DNA from: Stichopus chloronotus
Taxonomy: Eukaryota; Echinodermata; Holothuroidea; Aspidochirotida; Stichopodidae
Assembly (NCBI GenBank): GCA_021234535.1
Contig: CM037840.1
Span: 29,711,520-29,775,519, forward strand
Length of the DNA stretch: 64,000 nt
Reading direction: 5' to 3'
This document shows, one piece after another, positions 1 through 12,900 of the stretch. How positions within the stretch are numbered: the stretch's first letter is position 1; each line of letters opens with the position of its first letter. Under the pieces are notes generated by a model. It worked only from the letters and a program-made list of their open reading frames with translations. It was not told where the DNA came from and ran no database searches. The position numbers and the translations under genes are program-made.

Positions 1-3000
1 AAAAATGCTAAGCGTCCGATAGCGTTTCATGGAGAGTTCATAGACATACTGTAATTTCATTGATGCCTGACGTTATCTAGAATGTTGATAACAGGAGAAA
101 AGTAAATATTCAAAATATTTCCAAAATGCACAAGTGTTCTTCTCTTTTCACGTGAAATAATGTAAATCGTATCAACCAATGAAGTTTCACAGATCTCTCT
201 CAGTCATTAGAGGTAATTTTTCTTGAAATGGAATCCATAAATCCTGTTGTACTCACCTGGTACACGTTTCATTCGATCACACTTCTAGCGAGGTGTTACT
301 GGATGCTCTACTTACTTCCCAAGTCCCAGTAAGTAACTAAATATCAGCACAGTGCACACTGTACACATGTAGACCACTTACGAAGCCATAATGTTGTAAG
401 TTCATTTTGACAAAGCTGTAATATGTGCTTATACCTTTTCACAGATTTTTCATATGTATTGTTGTAATACTGCTTATGATATATTCCATCATTGTTTAAA
501 ACTTTGACTGAGGGGTTACAAATAAAACACGCAGAGTCGTTTTTCAAACTTTATTCTCTTTCAAGTCAAAACGAACATCACAAGTGCATCGTTGGGCCTA
601 ACGTTAGGCTAACGTTAGGCTTATTTTCGCGGTACCGTTTGGTACCGTTGTCGGCGGTACTTCTGTACCTTTTAATTGGTGGTATAGTACCGTACTGGTA
701 TCGGTACAGACCGGTACTTACAAAAGTACTAGTATACCGTGCAACGTTAGCTTGTGGATACTCACACCAGTGAGTCGTGTTGAATACAACGAACCAACTG
801 TTGACTTCATTATGAGAGATTTGCTTTGAAGCAAACCCATAGTGAAAGGCTTGATCCTTCTTGCTTTCCCAAAAATCAAGATTTCATACATGTGAACGAT
901 TTTGGCAACAGAGGTCATAGTTTCAATACCTTTGAAATTATTAGCGGTAACTAAATGAGTAAAAGTTGGTCCAACTTTGTAGCTTGATTTCATTTTGCCA
1001 GTGGTCGTTAAATGGCCGCTAATGATTTCCACATCGGTCATATTTCGCTCACGGCCAAGTCGCTGTACGGTAACAGTCCAAATAACTTTGAAGAAAAGAT
1101 GAGAAAATCATTTTGAAATCTCAGTCATCTTTGTATGTAGGCCCACACATCTATTACTATTGCACATGTACTTCACTTTCGGTCATTTTTTGCCAGGGAA
1201 TATAGAATGTTGGAAAGTGCCGGAAACTGCTCTTGTAACTGCTTCTCATATGTACTCTGTAATACGTATCATTATTTGTTCACAAAGTCAAAGCCAAGTA
1301 AGGCCAGAAAAGAAGAAAATATTCCCTAATTTCAAGTGAGAGAATGAAACCCACCCCCACCCTGTATTTACTGACAATCGAAATGCACATTTTATTCCTT
1401 TAAATTTCAGTTTTTCTTTCCAATTATACTTCCTTTGACCCGTGGAACCATTGCTGACAGTTGGCCAGATTTATTGTTCCAAACACTGAGTTAAGAAAAG
1501 TTATGTTTTGAAAAGAAATTTCTGAAAATAAGAGGTTATTTAAAATTGAGGAGAATTTGATAGAAGTCCATTTCTGTTGTGGGAGAGAAGTGTGAAAATT
1601 TCAAATCAAAAGAAAAGTTGCTCTGGTCTTTATTGGTGTACGCTAAAAGGATTCACAAAATTTGTTTTCAAGGTACATTTTGCCCTCCCATTTCTCAATG
1701 TATGGCAGTTGATTTATCACATTACAGGCATGTCATCGGAGCGTTTCCAAGAAACATACTCTTACGCTTTTGTCTCCATCTTTCATTCTAAGTTAATGTA
1801 AGTGATATGTTTACCTCAAGTGAGGGGGGAACACACACACCACAGAAAATATAAACGTTTGCAATACTGTGGACTCAATGGTTTGTATACATTATAGGTC
1901 TCTCTCCACTTATCAGATGAAAGGAGCTGGCAGCCGGTTCATATAGAGTTTAAATTCAGTTCTCTCCTTTCCTCACACTTGTCTGGGGAAGGTACCTGAG
2001 ATACTGGACAGAATAGGCACTGATTTATGTCCTCTGAATGTCAGGCAAAACATTCCTCAAAATTGGAAAAGGAAGACATCTAAAGCTGAATTCCTGATAC
2101 TTTACTGTTCCATTTGTGCCAGAAAAGTGTGATTGTGCCTGAAATGCGATCAACAAAAACGTTATTGTCACCAAAAAAACAAAAACAGATTGACAAAATC
2201 TTGGTAATAGTTTCCATGCCTGAAATGGAATTGTAGAATTTTTTTAAAAGCAGAAAACTTAATTAGGTCTGTTGTAAAGTGGAAAGTCTTTACCCCTACA
2301 GTATCTCTTCTGGCTTTCGTCTCTGGCACCGAGATACGATGTTCCCTGAATTAACTTTTTGATCCACTTGTAGTCAGTGCTCTTTTTAAATGGATACACC
2401 ACACCCCTGTCATTTGGCCATGATGTAAATGTCTCCTCCTGATATGAATTTCTTTCAACTTCCAACCATCTCCAAGATCATTTTTCCTCCAACTGTGATC
2501 AACGTGAGGACAGATGAGAACTGGGTATCTTTCTGCTGTTTACAGGATCCCAAAACCTTTGACAGTTTGTTCTGTGGCTGTTTACGGCTGATTTCTTGAC
2601 GGCTCTTCCCCCCACCCCCTGGATAGCAACGTATCAGGAGATATGCGCCCTTTGGATGATATAACATTCAACAGCACATACTTCACATCACAATCCTTTA
2701 ATTGGGAATCATCGTGCAGACCTTGGATTCTGAAGCGTGCGAGTGCGATGTCACGCCATCACTTGCCTCAAATCACTGTGAGAAGTGCAATTTTTTGCAC
2801 ACCTAGAAGAAAAATGGGAACACAGGCAATCTATAAAAGTTTTATAAAACAGCACACACACCACACTCCTTAATTTCCTGTGAAGTGTGATTTGTAGCTC
2901 ACCTGGAAAGTCTAAAACTCAAGACCTGATAGCATATTGATAGCCGTTTGTTTCAGTGGAATACTTGAGCATCTCAACGCATTGATACAGTAGGGTGGTG

Positions 3001-3904
3001 CATCATACATTCATAACCAGGAAAATAAATTCAAAATGTTCACAATGTGCATCTAGACTAGCAGTTTTGAGGTTTCCTCGGTATTTTTTCTTTGCAAAAT
3101 GAGAGCAAACTCTAAATGTTGTAAATTATGTGCAGATACTCAATTTTCCAATATTGTAGCAATTTTATCATTTTGGGTAGCAAAATGAGATGCGATACCA
3201 CATAAATTATTCACAGATAATTGGCATCAAAAGTTTATGGTAGCCTTCTAAGCAATGGAAGCATGAGTAGATGAACCTTTCCTCTGCATCTCACTTGATA
3301 GTTGATTTGATTTGCACCAGTTCTGGGAAAAAGGTCTGTGACTACAATTAAATACTACACTCATCAACAGTTTTAATTGTCTTTGATAAATAGCCAGCAT
3401 GGTGTATGGTGTGACTGATACGTACAATTTTATCATATCTAACAATGCAAATGGCAAGATGTATTTTTTTGTGCAAGAAGTTTAATTCAGAGGCCTTAAA
3501 CCCTGGTTGCAAATTTAATGTTGTGAAACTCTTAAAATGCATGTGAAGTCCAGATGCGATGATGGGTGTAAAAGTAAAAACAACAGTGTTTTTCCAAAGT
3601 CTGAAGAAGAAGTTCGAAGAATACAGTAGCGTCCAAATATTGCATTAAATATCCCGTTGCTTCAAAGTACAGTAAACCTGTTCTTATGAAGATTATCAGT
3701 AAGTTTCTCTCTAGAATCACTCCCAAACCAGTTGGTTGTAAGTCCTTCTCATCCAGTCCTCCTATGACCAAGGGTAGATTTTACTTTGTCCCTTTGATGA
3801 ATCAGCTGTTCATCTTTTTGGGAGGTCTGCACCGGTTGGGGAGACTAAAGAGGGCAGAGGACCGTTTGCTATCTTCGCTCGTGACATTTCTGTCTTATTT
3901 GCAG
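1..3904. other. Upstream/intronic DNA with no recognised exon
   Basis: No convincing coding exon was found here on either strand. The region ends in a pyrimidine-rich tract and an AG acceptor at 3903-3904. The first recognised exon begins in the middle of a codon, so at least one earlier coding exon must exist, either left of the window or hidden here as a very short exon. The short open frames are AT-rich and lack phase-compatible splice sites. Confidence 0.5.
595..740. repeat. Short palindromic and GGTACC-rich repeat tract
   Basis: Two adjacent copies of the palindromic word CCTAACGTTAGG lie near 598-620. About 110 bp follow in which GGTACC, GTACCG and CGGTAC recur in both orientations. 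Words like these are common in echinoderm intergenic DNA. No gene is implied. Confidence 0.5.
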
Positions 3905-6900
3905 GGAGTACGACCAGAAAAAGATGGAGATTGAAGAGGACAAAGACAGAAGGACCAAACTGAAGGAAGAGAAAGATGTAAGTTCTAAATTAACTTTTGA
4001 AATTTGTTGTACTGGTCCCAAAATATGTAGGATGCAGATGAAGTTTTGGTACCTTGTATCAGCCCAGGAACCTATGCAGTCAGGTTGGGTGTTTGTGTGT
4101 GTGTTTATACGTATGTGTGTGTGTATGTCTGCGATATGTGCTTGGGTATGCTCTAATTCAATAGGGGAAAGTTGAATGAAAGTCATACTTGATATGTAGG
4201 TTTGCCATATTGAGAAGGTGGCCCTATTTTTTTTGTTGGAGGTCAAAGGTCATCTGGGATCCATGGTAGTGGTGCCGTGGGGTGTCCAAGATATTTGGGT
4301 CCAAGTCCCAAATGGGCCATTTTAGAAAATAATGCAAAATGCCTCTACTCCTACAGATTGTATGTTTTAAAGTTGAAATTGGAAATTGTGTCACAGTACT
4401 ACTAGGTAGTTGCTCCTTCAGGTTGTTCAAAATTATTGGTCCCATATGGACCATTTTATGAAATCGTGCAAAATGTTTTCTTTTCTGCATATGTTGCTTT
4501 ACAATGTGAAAGCGTTGTCACATTAGCATTGTGGTAGTTGAACTCTTTGCAGTGTTCATCATTTGTGAGTCCAACTTCAGAATCAGCCATATGGGACATA
4601 AATTATAACTTTGTGCAAAGTGATAGTTTTTCAACAGGTTATACGTTGGGGCCTACACTTTTTTTTGGATATGATAAATTGCGGATTAACTTTGGTGAAG
4701 ACTAAGTGAATATGTGCAGTTAAAATAATCTTCACGCAAGGAACCATACTGCCCTTGGGCTCATTTTGAAGCATCTCAATTGCCAACAGTTTCTTTTCCC
4801 CCTCTCCTTAAATTCCTCGGGTTTACACGCAGTCCGTGGGTGGGGGTCAGCCCTCTTGAATGTCTGTGGAGAAAAGTGGCTCGGTGACTATCTCAACAAT
4901 TTCCAACCTGTTGTTCACATTAGGTCATCCGTAAGGTAACTGTTGTTGGATGTTCAGGTGTTATTCATAGGTGGGACAATAGTATTAGATTGTGTACTTT
5001 GGTATGCAACTTGCTGACAAACAGAAATGTTCGTGGCACCCAAGGTACCAGATAATTTTTCTATCGATCTTTATTTTCCAACCCCCAAATTATGGAGGGT
5101 GCTTGTGCTGGATTGGGTATGATTTACATGTAAAGTTTAGGTAAGTTTGTGTAGAACTCGAATGCTGGTATGGTTGCAGCAACTTTCAGTGCAGTTTGTC
5201 GTGGTTGTTACTTTGTGTCCTGTTCTCATCAAACAGAAATATTTCAATCATGTCAGCGACCTGAAGAAACAGGAAGAAGCTGTCAAAGTAAGGTTGAGCT
5301 CCATCAAGCTGAAAGAAGACGAAGCATGGGCAAGATATCGAGAAGGAGGGGAGAGGAGAGATCAGCTTAAAACAGGTAGGTTTGACCCTTGTTTGTCAAC
5401 AATCCATGCACATACAATTCTATCTAAGCCACTCCTCCCCATCTTCCCTTCCCATTCCCCCCCGCACCCAGCCCGGCCTCCCACGCGCCACCAGCGGCCT
5501 CCCCAGGGCCAGGCCCAGCGCCCGACCCAGCGGCCGTCCCCAGCGGACCGGCACCAGCGGCCCGGCCCCAGGGACGCCAGCGGCCCGGCCCCAGCGGAAA
5601 CGGAAAAAGATGCCTCCACGGGCAAGGCCCAGCACCTTCCCTTCCGCACAAGCCACCTTGCACCCAGGGAAAACCCAGAGGAAAGGCACCAGATGGCAAG
5701 GAAAAAGGAAAGGACCCATCTCCTTCCCCATCTTCCCTTCCCCATCTTCCCTTCCCCATCTTCCCTTCCCCATCTTCCCTTCCCCATCTTCCCTTCCCCA
5801 TCTTCCCTTCCCCATCTTCCCTTCCCCATCTTCCCCTTCATCGTTTCGAGACCCTATAATTTCATTTTGGTGTCTCAGGTAATTTTGTAAACTGGCATGT
5901 TAACATGTGTGCAAATTAAACCAACTTGCCCATCTGAGCACCTCCCTCATTCCTGCTTACTTCTGTCCTGTCTCGCATATTTGTCCTCTCCTATTCTTGT
6001 TCTTTTCTCCCTGTTTCCACTCCTCTGGCAACGAGACATGTTAATTTTTTTTGCAAAAACTGATGCATTTGAAACCACAACATTGCAGGTAACTTGAATT
6101 TTCATTGTTTGATTGTTGAAAGACTTTTTGAAGATACACTTGTAAAGCAAGAAACAAAATAGCGTGAAGAAGGTGATTAAAAGGTTGTGCTAATTCGTGT
6201 TGGAAATGGTTAGGAGTCAACCTTTTCTGGTACCAGATGCCAAACAAACCTTGCAATGTGAATAAGTTGGAAAACCTCGCTCACTCAAAGATGTGACATA
6301 AACAACTGCTGTAGCTTTCGCTTCAAACAATCCAAGAGATAATTTGACTTTTCTGGTAGGACCAGAGAAAATATTGATTTACAACTATTGCGTTGCTCAA
6401 GTGAAAACTGAATCGCAGCTGGCTCTTCGTTGGTCAAAAGTTGTGATGGGAACCCTGTTATTTTGTCGATTGTAGAGGTGTAGAAAATGTCTGTGTTCTG
6501 AAAAGAACACCTTTCCTTCGAAAATGCCGTTGTAATGAAGAAAATCTGTTACAGTTGAAAAAAGAAGAGTTCATTCTTGGATGGCTTCATGGCACAAATT
6601 GTTCCACATAGAGTCACTGCGACCATCCATTCCGGCTTATTGTGTGGCCTTACGTCCGCCACAACGTATTTGACCATGCTGTTTACCAATTTTCACTGTT
6701 CAAACAAAGGAATACTTTTTAAATGATACCTCCAGAAAAAAAACAAAAGGAATTGTCAAAATTTGCTCGTTTAAAGAAAAAAAGAAGTGAATATTGACAG
6801 AAATTCACTCAAAACATCTCATTTTGATCAAAGATGCCATGCAGGAATCCCAGGCAGTCTCATTGTCTGCGGTTCAAACAGGTAGCAGGACTATAGGACT

Positions 6901-9900
6901 GCAGAAATAGTTTGTTCCTATGTCAAGATATTCATGAGCAGCATCAATGTTTCCTTAGAAGTGCTCAAGAATGCTTCTTCGATTCCTTTGCTGAAGGGGC
7001 CAAGGGATCTTGGCGACGGTGTGTTAGTGTGTACGTAGGTGATGCCTTGCAAACATGGTATTGAAAGGAAAGAAAAGAAAGGAAAAGTGTTTCAACTTCG
7101 ATTGAGTTCAGTAGAGGTCATAGCTTGAAGACCTTTAAACATGGTACTACTTAAGAAGGGGAAGGTGTTTGAACTTCACATTTAGTTTGTAGCTCTTCCT
7201 TTGTGAGTAGATCATCCCTATTGTTTTTGGAGGTCAAAGGTCATGTGAGCTCAGTAGAGGTTTAAGGCTGAAAACCTCGTCAGCTCTTCACCTCTTCTGT
7301 TTCTGGAATTTTGCACTAAGAATATATTTATAAGTAGTTCTTGATGAGTAGGTCATATCTGTCATATTTCAATGGAGGTCAAAGGTCATATAGGGTTAAT
7401 AGAAGTCACAGTCTAAAAACAGAAAGCAAAATATCCAAACCTTGTAAATTTTGAAACACATGTATCGTCATGAGTATTGACGAGGAATCACTGAGTCTTT
7501 TGAAACACTGGCTTTTCTTCACCTTTTTAGACATTGACCTGCTGTACGAGGCAAAGAGGGAAGCCCAACAGAATCACAAAGTCGAACAGCAAAACTACAA
7601 ACAGTATCTCAAGGAATATCGGGAAGGAGAGAGGAAAAGGATACAAGATACGAGAAGGGAGAAAGTCGCTGAGAGGATAAGACAACAGTAAGTCTTCAAA
7701 GAAGCTGGAGGAAGTGAGGGGAAGGAAATAGCAAGCGGGGGGTGCTCTGCATAGAGGGGTGGGATGGTATGTTGCAATGGAAAGCGCAATGCATAAGCAC
7801 GGTGAGGATTGCCTAGTAATAAGTGAACAGAGAGACGGAGGAAGGATTTTATCAGTGTTGTATTTAGGGTCAGTACATATTGATGGTGTACAGAGGATAT
7901 CATATTGGGTGCTATTGTATATATATTATATATATATGGTAGTATTTAGGGGAAATGTGTAGTTTGTAGGTGTAGTGTGTAGGCTTGCATATAGGTGTAT
8001 TACAAAGGGCTAATATACAGGGTGGTGTACAGGTGTAGTATAAAGGTATAGCAGATAGTTGTCGTATATAGGGGTAGTACGTATGTAGGAATCCTTTAAG
8101 AGATGGTGCTTGGAGAGAATCATCCCAGGTCAGATATTGAGAGAATAATGAAAGTGCACAGCTAAACTGATAACTGCTGCCGAGTGTGATAGATGATGAT
8201 TATGATGATGATGATGATGATAGCTGAGATGTCTTGTCTGGTGTTTTTTTTTTCGGGGGGAGGAGATATTTTGATAGGACAATTCATAATTTGATTTCGT
8301 CTGTGTTTTGGCTGCTTCGAGAAAATCATATTTCTGTGGAACATTGGCAGTACTCTTCCAATTTTGTGACTGGTTCTCTAATGTTTTGCATTTTGTTCAG
8401 CTTATCGCAGTATGGTTTTTCTTTGTATTTTATATTAAAATCTCCTTTTTTTTTTCGCATGTGTTCTTTTATTATCAGGAAAGAATACGACGAGTCGAGA
8501 GAACCCTACATAGAAGAACGTCAGACGTGTGCCGCCTTAATAAAATACCTTCAGAATTACCTTCCTCAGGAGGAGGAGGGAAATCTTCACACAGGTGAGG
8601 CATGTCAGGTATCGGTAGGAAGGGGTGGGGGAGGGCTACTGGGGGTGGTGGTGGTTGGGAAAATTGGGGGTAATCTTTTAAACAGTGACTCCTGTCATTG
8701 ATGTCAGATATGACAGGTTCCACCATCTGTGAGTCTTGTGTTTGGGCTCTTTTCACAAGTAATTGGAAGTTTCATCCAAATGCAAGGATATTTACCACAA
8801 CTTGTTCAAAGAATCAACACATCTCAACAGTGGTCAGCAGAGTGGAGATGCCAAAATGTCTGGTGGCTTTGCACCTCAAAGTGCAACAGAGAATTCAATA
8901 GAGAATGCAATACAGGTGCCATGAACAGGTAGTAGCGTGAAGCTGTGCAGTACTGATATGGTCAAGAATGCCTTCTTCTTTCCTTTTTGATTCCTTGCCG
9001 TAGGCAGGGGAATCTATGCAGTCCTGATGTCGTGTGTGTGTGTGTATGTATGTGTGTATGTATGTGTGTGTGTGTGACGGTTGCTCGTAAACACTCTATC
9101 TCAAGAAGGGTAACTCTGAGTAATTTCATTTTTGGCATGTAGGTTGCCCATATTGAGTAGATGATCCCTATTGTTTTTGGTGTCCAAATCTTGCATATTA
9201 ATGAGGTTATTGGGTAAAACATAAAAAATGTTAAAACTGCCATAGTTCCTTATCCGTTGGTCAGATTTGTTTTAAACTTGATAAGGTTGTCTGTTATTAA
9301 CAGGTTCACAACCCTGTGAAATTTAATGCTTATCAATAGAGAGGAAGGGATAATTTTTCACTATAAAACAATAATAATAGCCTAAACACCATTATTGTGG
9401 TTATTATAAAGTACCGTACAAATGCATATGTGGCTGCATTGTGCAGTTTCAGTTTTTTATTCTGTCGCACACAGTTAACTCAATGGGATTGCTCCCTACA
9501 GTACTGCATTTGTAACTTAGTGAGTAACTTCTAGTGTGAGGGGCCTCCAAGAAGTTGTCCAGAGAGATAGTGTTGGTATGGGGGGTCATGGGGTCAGATA
9601 GACAAGGTGGCATTCATGCATTGGAATGTTAATGGGTTTATAAAAAAATAAAGAAAATAAAAAAACCATCTGTTCTGTCATTTATGTGGATAATATCAAT
9701 GTGCAGAGGAACAGCTGGTAGCAGAACAAGGTTTCTTAACAATCAAATTGGAGTGCTTTCAATCATATTTCACAATGTCAGAAAGGATGGAGGAAGCAAA
9801 AATATTGAGGAGGAATCATAACTTAGGTCAACTTACGAGGACTTTGAGTGTGTTAAAAGCTACTTGTAACAAGGAAGAAATTATCGCATAGTGGATAAAG

Positions 9901-12900
9901 GAAAATTTGCAAAAGGTAGAGCACCAATTTGAGGCAATGGAAAAGGTTCATGCTGATCTGGCTGGGCTGTTGTCTGATGAAGCATTTGAGCAAGCAGAAA
10001 GCTGGATGTTGGAATGCCAAAAGCATTATACTGAGGAGAGGGAGGAAGCATTGAAAAAGTTAAAGGAGGAAATTGAGTTTCAAATTAGCGTTGGAATTAC
10101 CTAAGGCAGAAATTCCACCATACGATGGAGACCCAAGAACATTCTGGTCGTTTATGAAGAATTTTGAGGTAAATATGGCAGACAAGCTGAGTTCAGATGA
10201 GGTAAGGTTGAGTTATTTGATTCAACTAACAACAGGCAAGACTAGAAGCAGCATTGATTACTGTGTGTTTCTTGGAGCTCAGAGATCATGTTGACTGATG
10301 TCATACTCATACTGTACTTGATGTGTGGGTTGTATGGCCTGGGTAGGTGATCCCTATTGCTTTTGGTGGACTTCAAATGTCGTGGTCATTTTAGATCACC
10401 AAAATAAAGGTCATTTTGGGTTAGAGGCTTGTGGTGCATCAAGAAAAATAACTGCAGTTGATCTTATACTTGTCATGTGAATAATTCATGTTTGTTGTAA
10501 TATAACCATGTAGCAAGGAATCACAAAGCCTTTTGGCTTTCTGGTTGTAATATCACTCCCGTCACATCATTTGCGTCCACCTGCTCTGGTGTTTGCTTCC
10601 GTCCTCTTTCTACCTCACAACATTTTTCTGTCTTCTGCTTTCATTGTGCGCAACCAGCTGCCAAAGTGAGACACAGTACAGAATCATTATATCAGCACCA
10701 GAGAGACCTTGCAGACTCAGAATATACCGTCCTCAGGAGAAAGGGAGACAGCGACGACGATGGTGTCGGCCAGTCTTATGCCAGGAGGAAGAAAGGCAGG
10801 AGACAGAGACGGCTTTCTGGTCACGTGAGTGTTGAACATAATCCATACTCCAAAATGATCCAGTGAGCCTACAGTCTTTTCCCTCAGTTATTAGCAAATA
10901 TTCATTCCTATTTGTAAGAATTCGCAACTTCCTTTCGGCCCATTACCGTCCTATTGTCCCATTACAGTCCTATTGTCCCATTACAGTGGACAAGGAAACC
11001 TGAAAAATGGTGTTGAGCAAAAGAAAGGAAAAAAAAAAGGGCTTCGGCTGTATTGACTGAAGAGGTGCTGTCATTCTCAAAAATTAGGTGTAAACGCTTG
11101 AATCGAAGAAAGCAATAGTGAATGTCCTCTGTATTATTAGGCCAGGCTTTAAATGATTACTTACCATCTGCAGGTACTGTCTTTTGTTTTCACTGGGTCC
11201 AAAATTGGGACCTGGGTGTGTCCTCAGTCCATAGTCAATCAGGTACCTGAAAAATGTATCTTCTCTCAGGCTACCAGTTTGCTGTGAAGCACTAATGCAA
11301 CATTTTCACTTGGGACATTGAGATATAACCTCATGTGTCTTATATATTTGCACATGTCAATGAAGTGTACTAGTTAGGCATACATGGTGAATCCTGTCAC
11401 ACATATAATGTACATAAGTGAAACTTTGGATCTTATCAGCAAGTTCAGACACAGAATCTGACATCATCGGTTGAGAACCCAGTGCAACACTGGTATTGTC
11501 AGTTCTGTTTGTCGGTACCACTGCCCTGTAACTTTTCCGAAAACAGTCAAGACTGATGGAAACAGGAGAGTAAGTAAGACAGGAACTTTGAAGGTGTTTG
11601 AATTTGCACTCAAGCAATTCTTGGCTTCTAACAGTAACCAAAATGCAAAAGGAACACCTTGACTGATCATTCGAAGTAAGGAAAGTGTTTCATGGCTATA
11701 GCATTTCATTCCACTGAGTTGAACGTAATTAGCTGTGCTATCTATAGATGGTGCGCTTATTGTTTGTCCGTTGTTGCAGCCAGCCTATTGATGTCTGTGA
11801 AACGGAGGGTCTTTTTCTACCTTCATAAGTCGTTTTAATAGTAGATTCATTTTTGATTCCTTGCCGTAGGCAGGGGAATCTATGTAGTCCTGATGTCGTG
11901 TGTGTATGTGTGTGTGTGTGTGTGTGTGTGACGGTTGCTCGTAAACACTCTATCTCAAGAAGAGTAACTCTGAGTAATTTCATTTTTGGCGTGTAGGTTG
12001 CCCACATTGAGTAGATGATCCCTATTGTTTTTGGTGTCCAAATCTTGCATATTAATGAGGTTATTGGGTAAAACATAAAAAATGTTAAAACTGCCATAGT
12101 TCCTTATCTGTGGGTCAGATTTGTTTTAAACTTGATAAGGTTGTCTGTTATTAACAGGTTCACAACCCTGTGAAATTTAATGCTTATCAATAGAGAGGAA
12201 GGGATAATTTTTCACTATAAAACAATAATAATAGCCTAAACACCATTATTGTGGTTATTATAAACTACCGTACAAATGCATATGGAGCTACATTGTGCCA
12301 AATTACTATTGGCAGTTCTTGATTCTGTCGCCCACAGTTAACTCAATGGGATTGCTCCAGATTTAAGGCTACAGTACTGCATTTGTAACTTAGTGAGAAA
12401 TTTCTAGTGTGAGGGGCCTCCGATAAGTTGTCTAGAGAGATAGTCTTGGTATGGGGGGTCATGGGGTCAGATAGACAAGGTGGCATTCATGCATTGGAAT
12501 GTTAATGGGTTTATAAAAAAATGAAGAAAATAAAAAAAAACATCCGTTCTGTCATTTATTTGGATAATATCAATATCCAGAGGAACAGCTGGTAGCAGAA
12601 CAAGGTTTCCCTAACAGTCAAATTGGAGTGCTTTCAATCATATTTCACAATGTCGGAAAGGATGGAGGAAGCAAAAATATTGAGGAGGAATCATAACTTA
12701 GGGTCAACTTACGAGGACTTTGAGTGTGTTAAAAGCTACTTGTGACAAGGAAGAAATTATCGCAGAGTCGATAAAGGAAAATTTGCAAAAGGCAGAGCGC
12801 CAATTTGAGGCAGTGGAAGAGGTTCATGCTGATCTGGCTGGGCTGTTGTCTGATGAAGCATTCGAGCAAGCAGAAAGCTGGATGTTGGAATGCCAAAAGC

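Noticed and set aside
5147..5890. 247-aa open frame on the + strand, with long frames on the opposite strand
   Set aside because: Only 5237-5375 is exon. The rest is open because of the GC-rich and 14-bp minisatellites, which lack stop codons on both strands.
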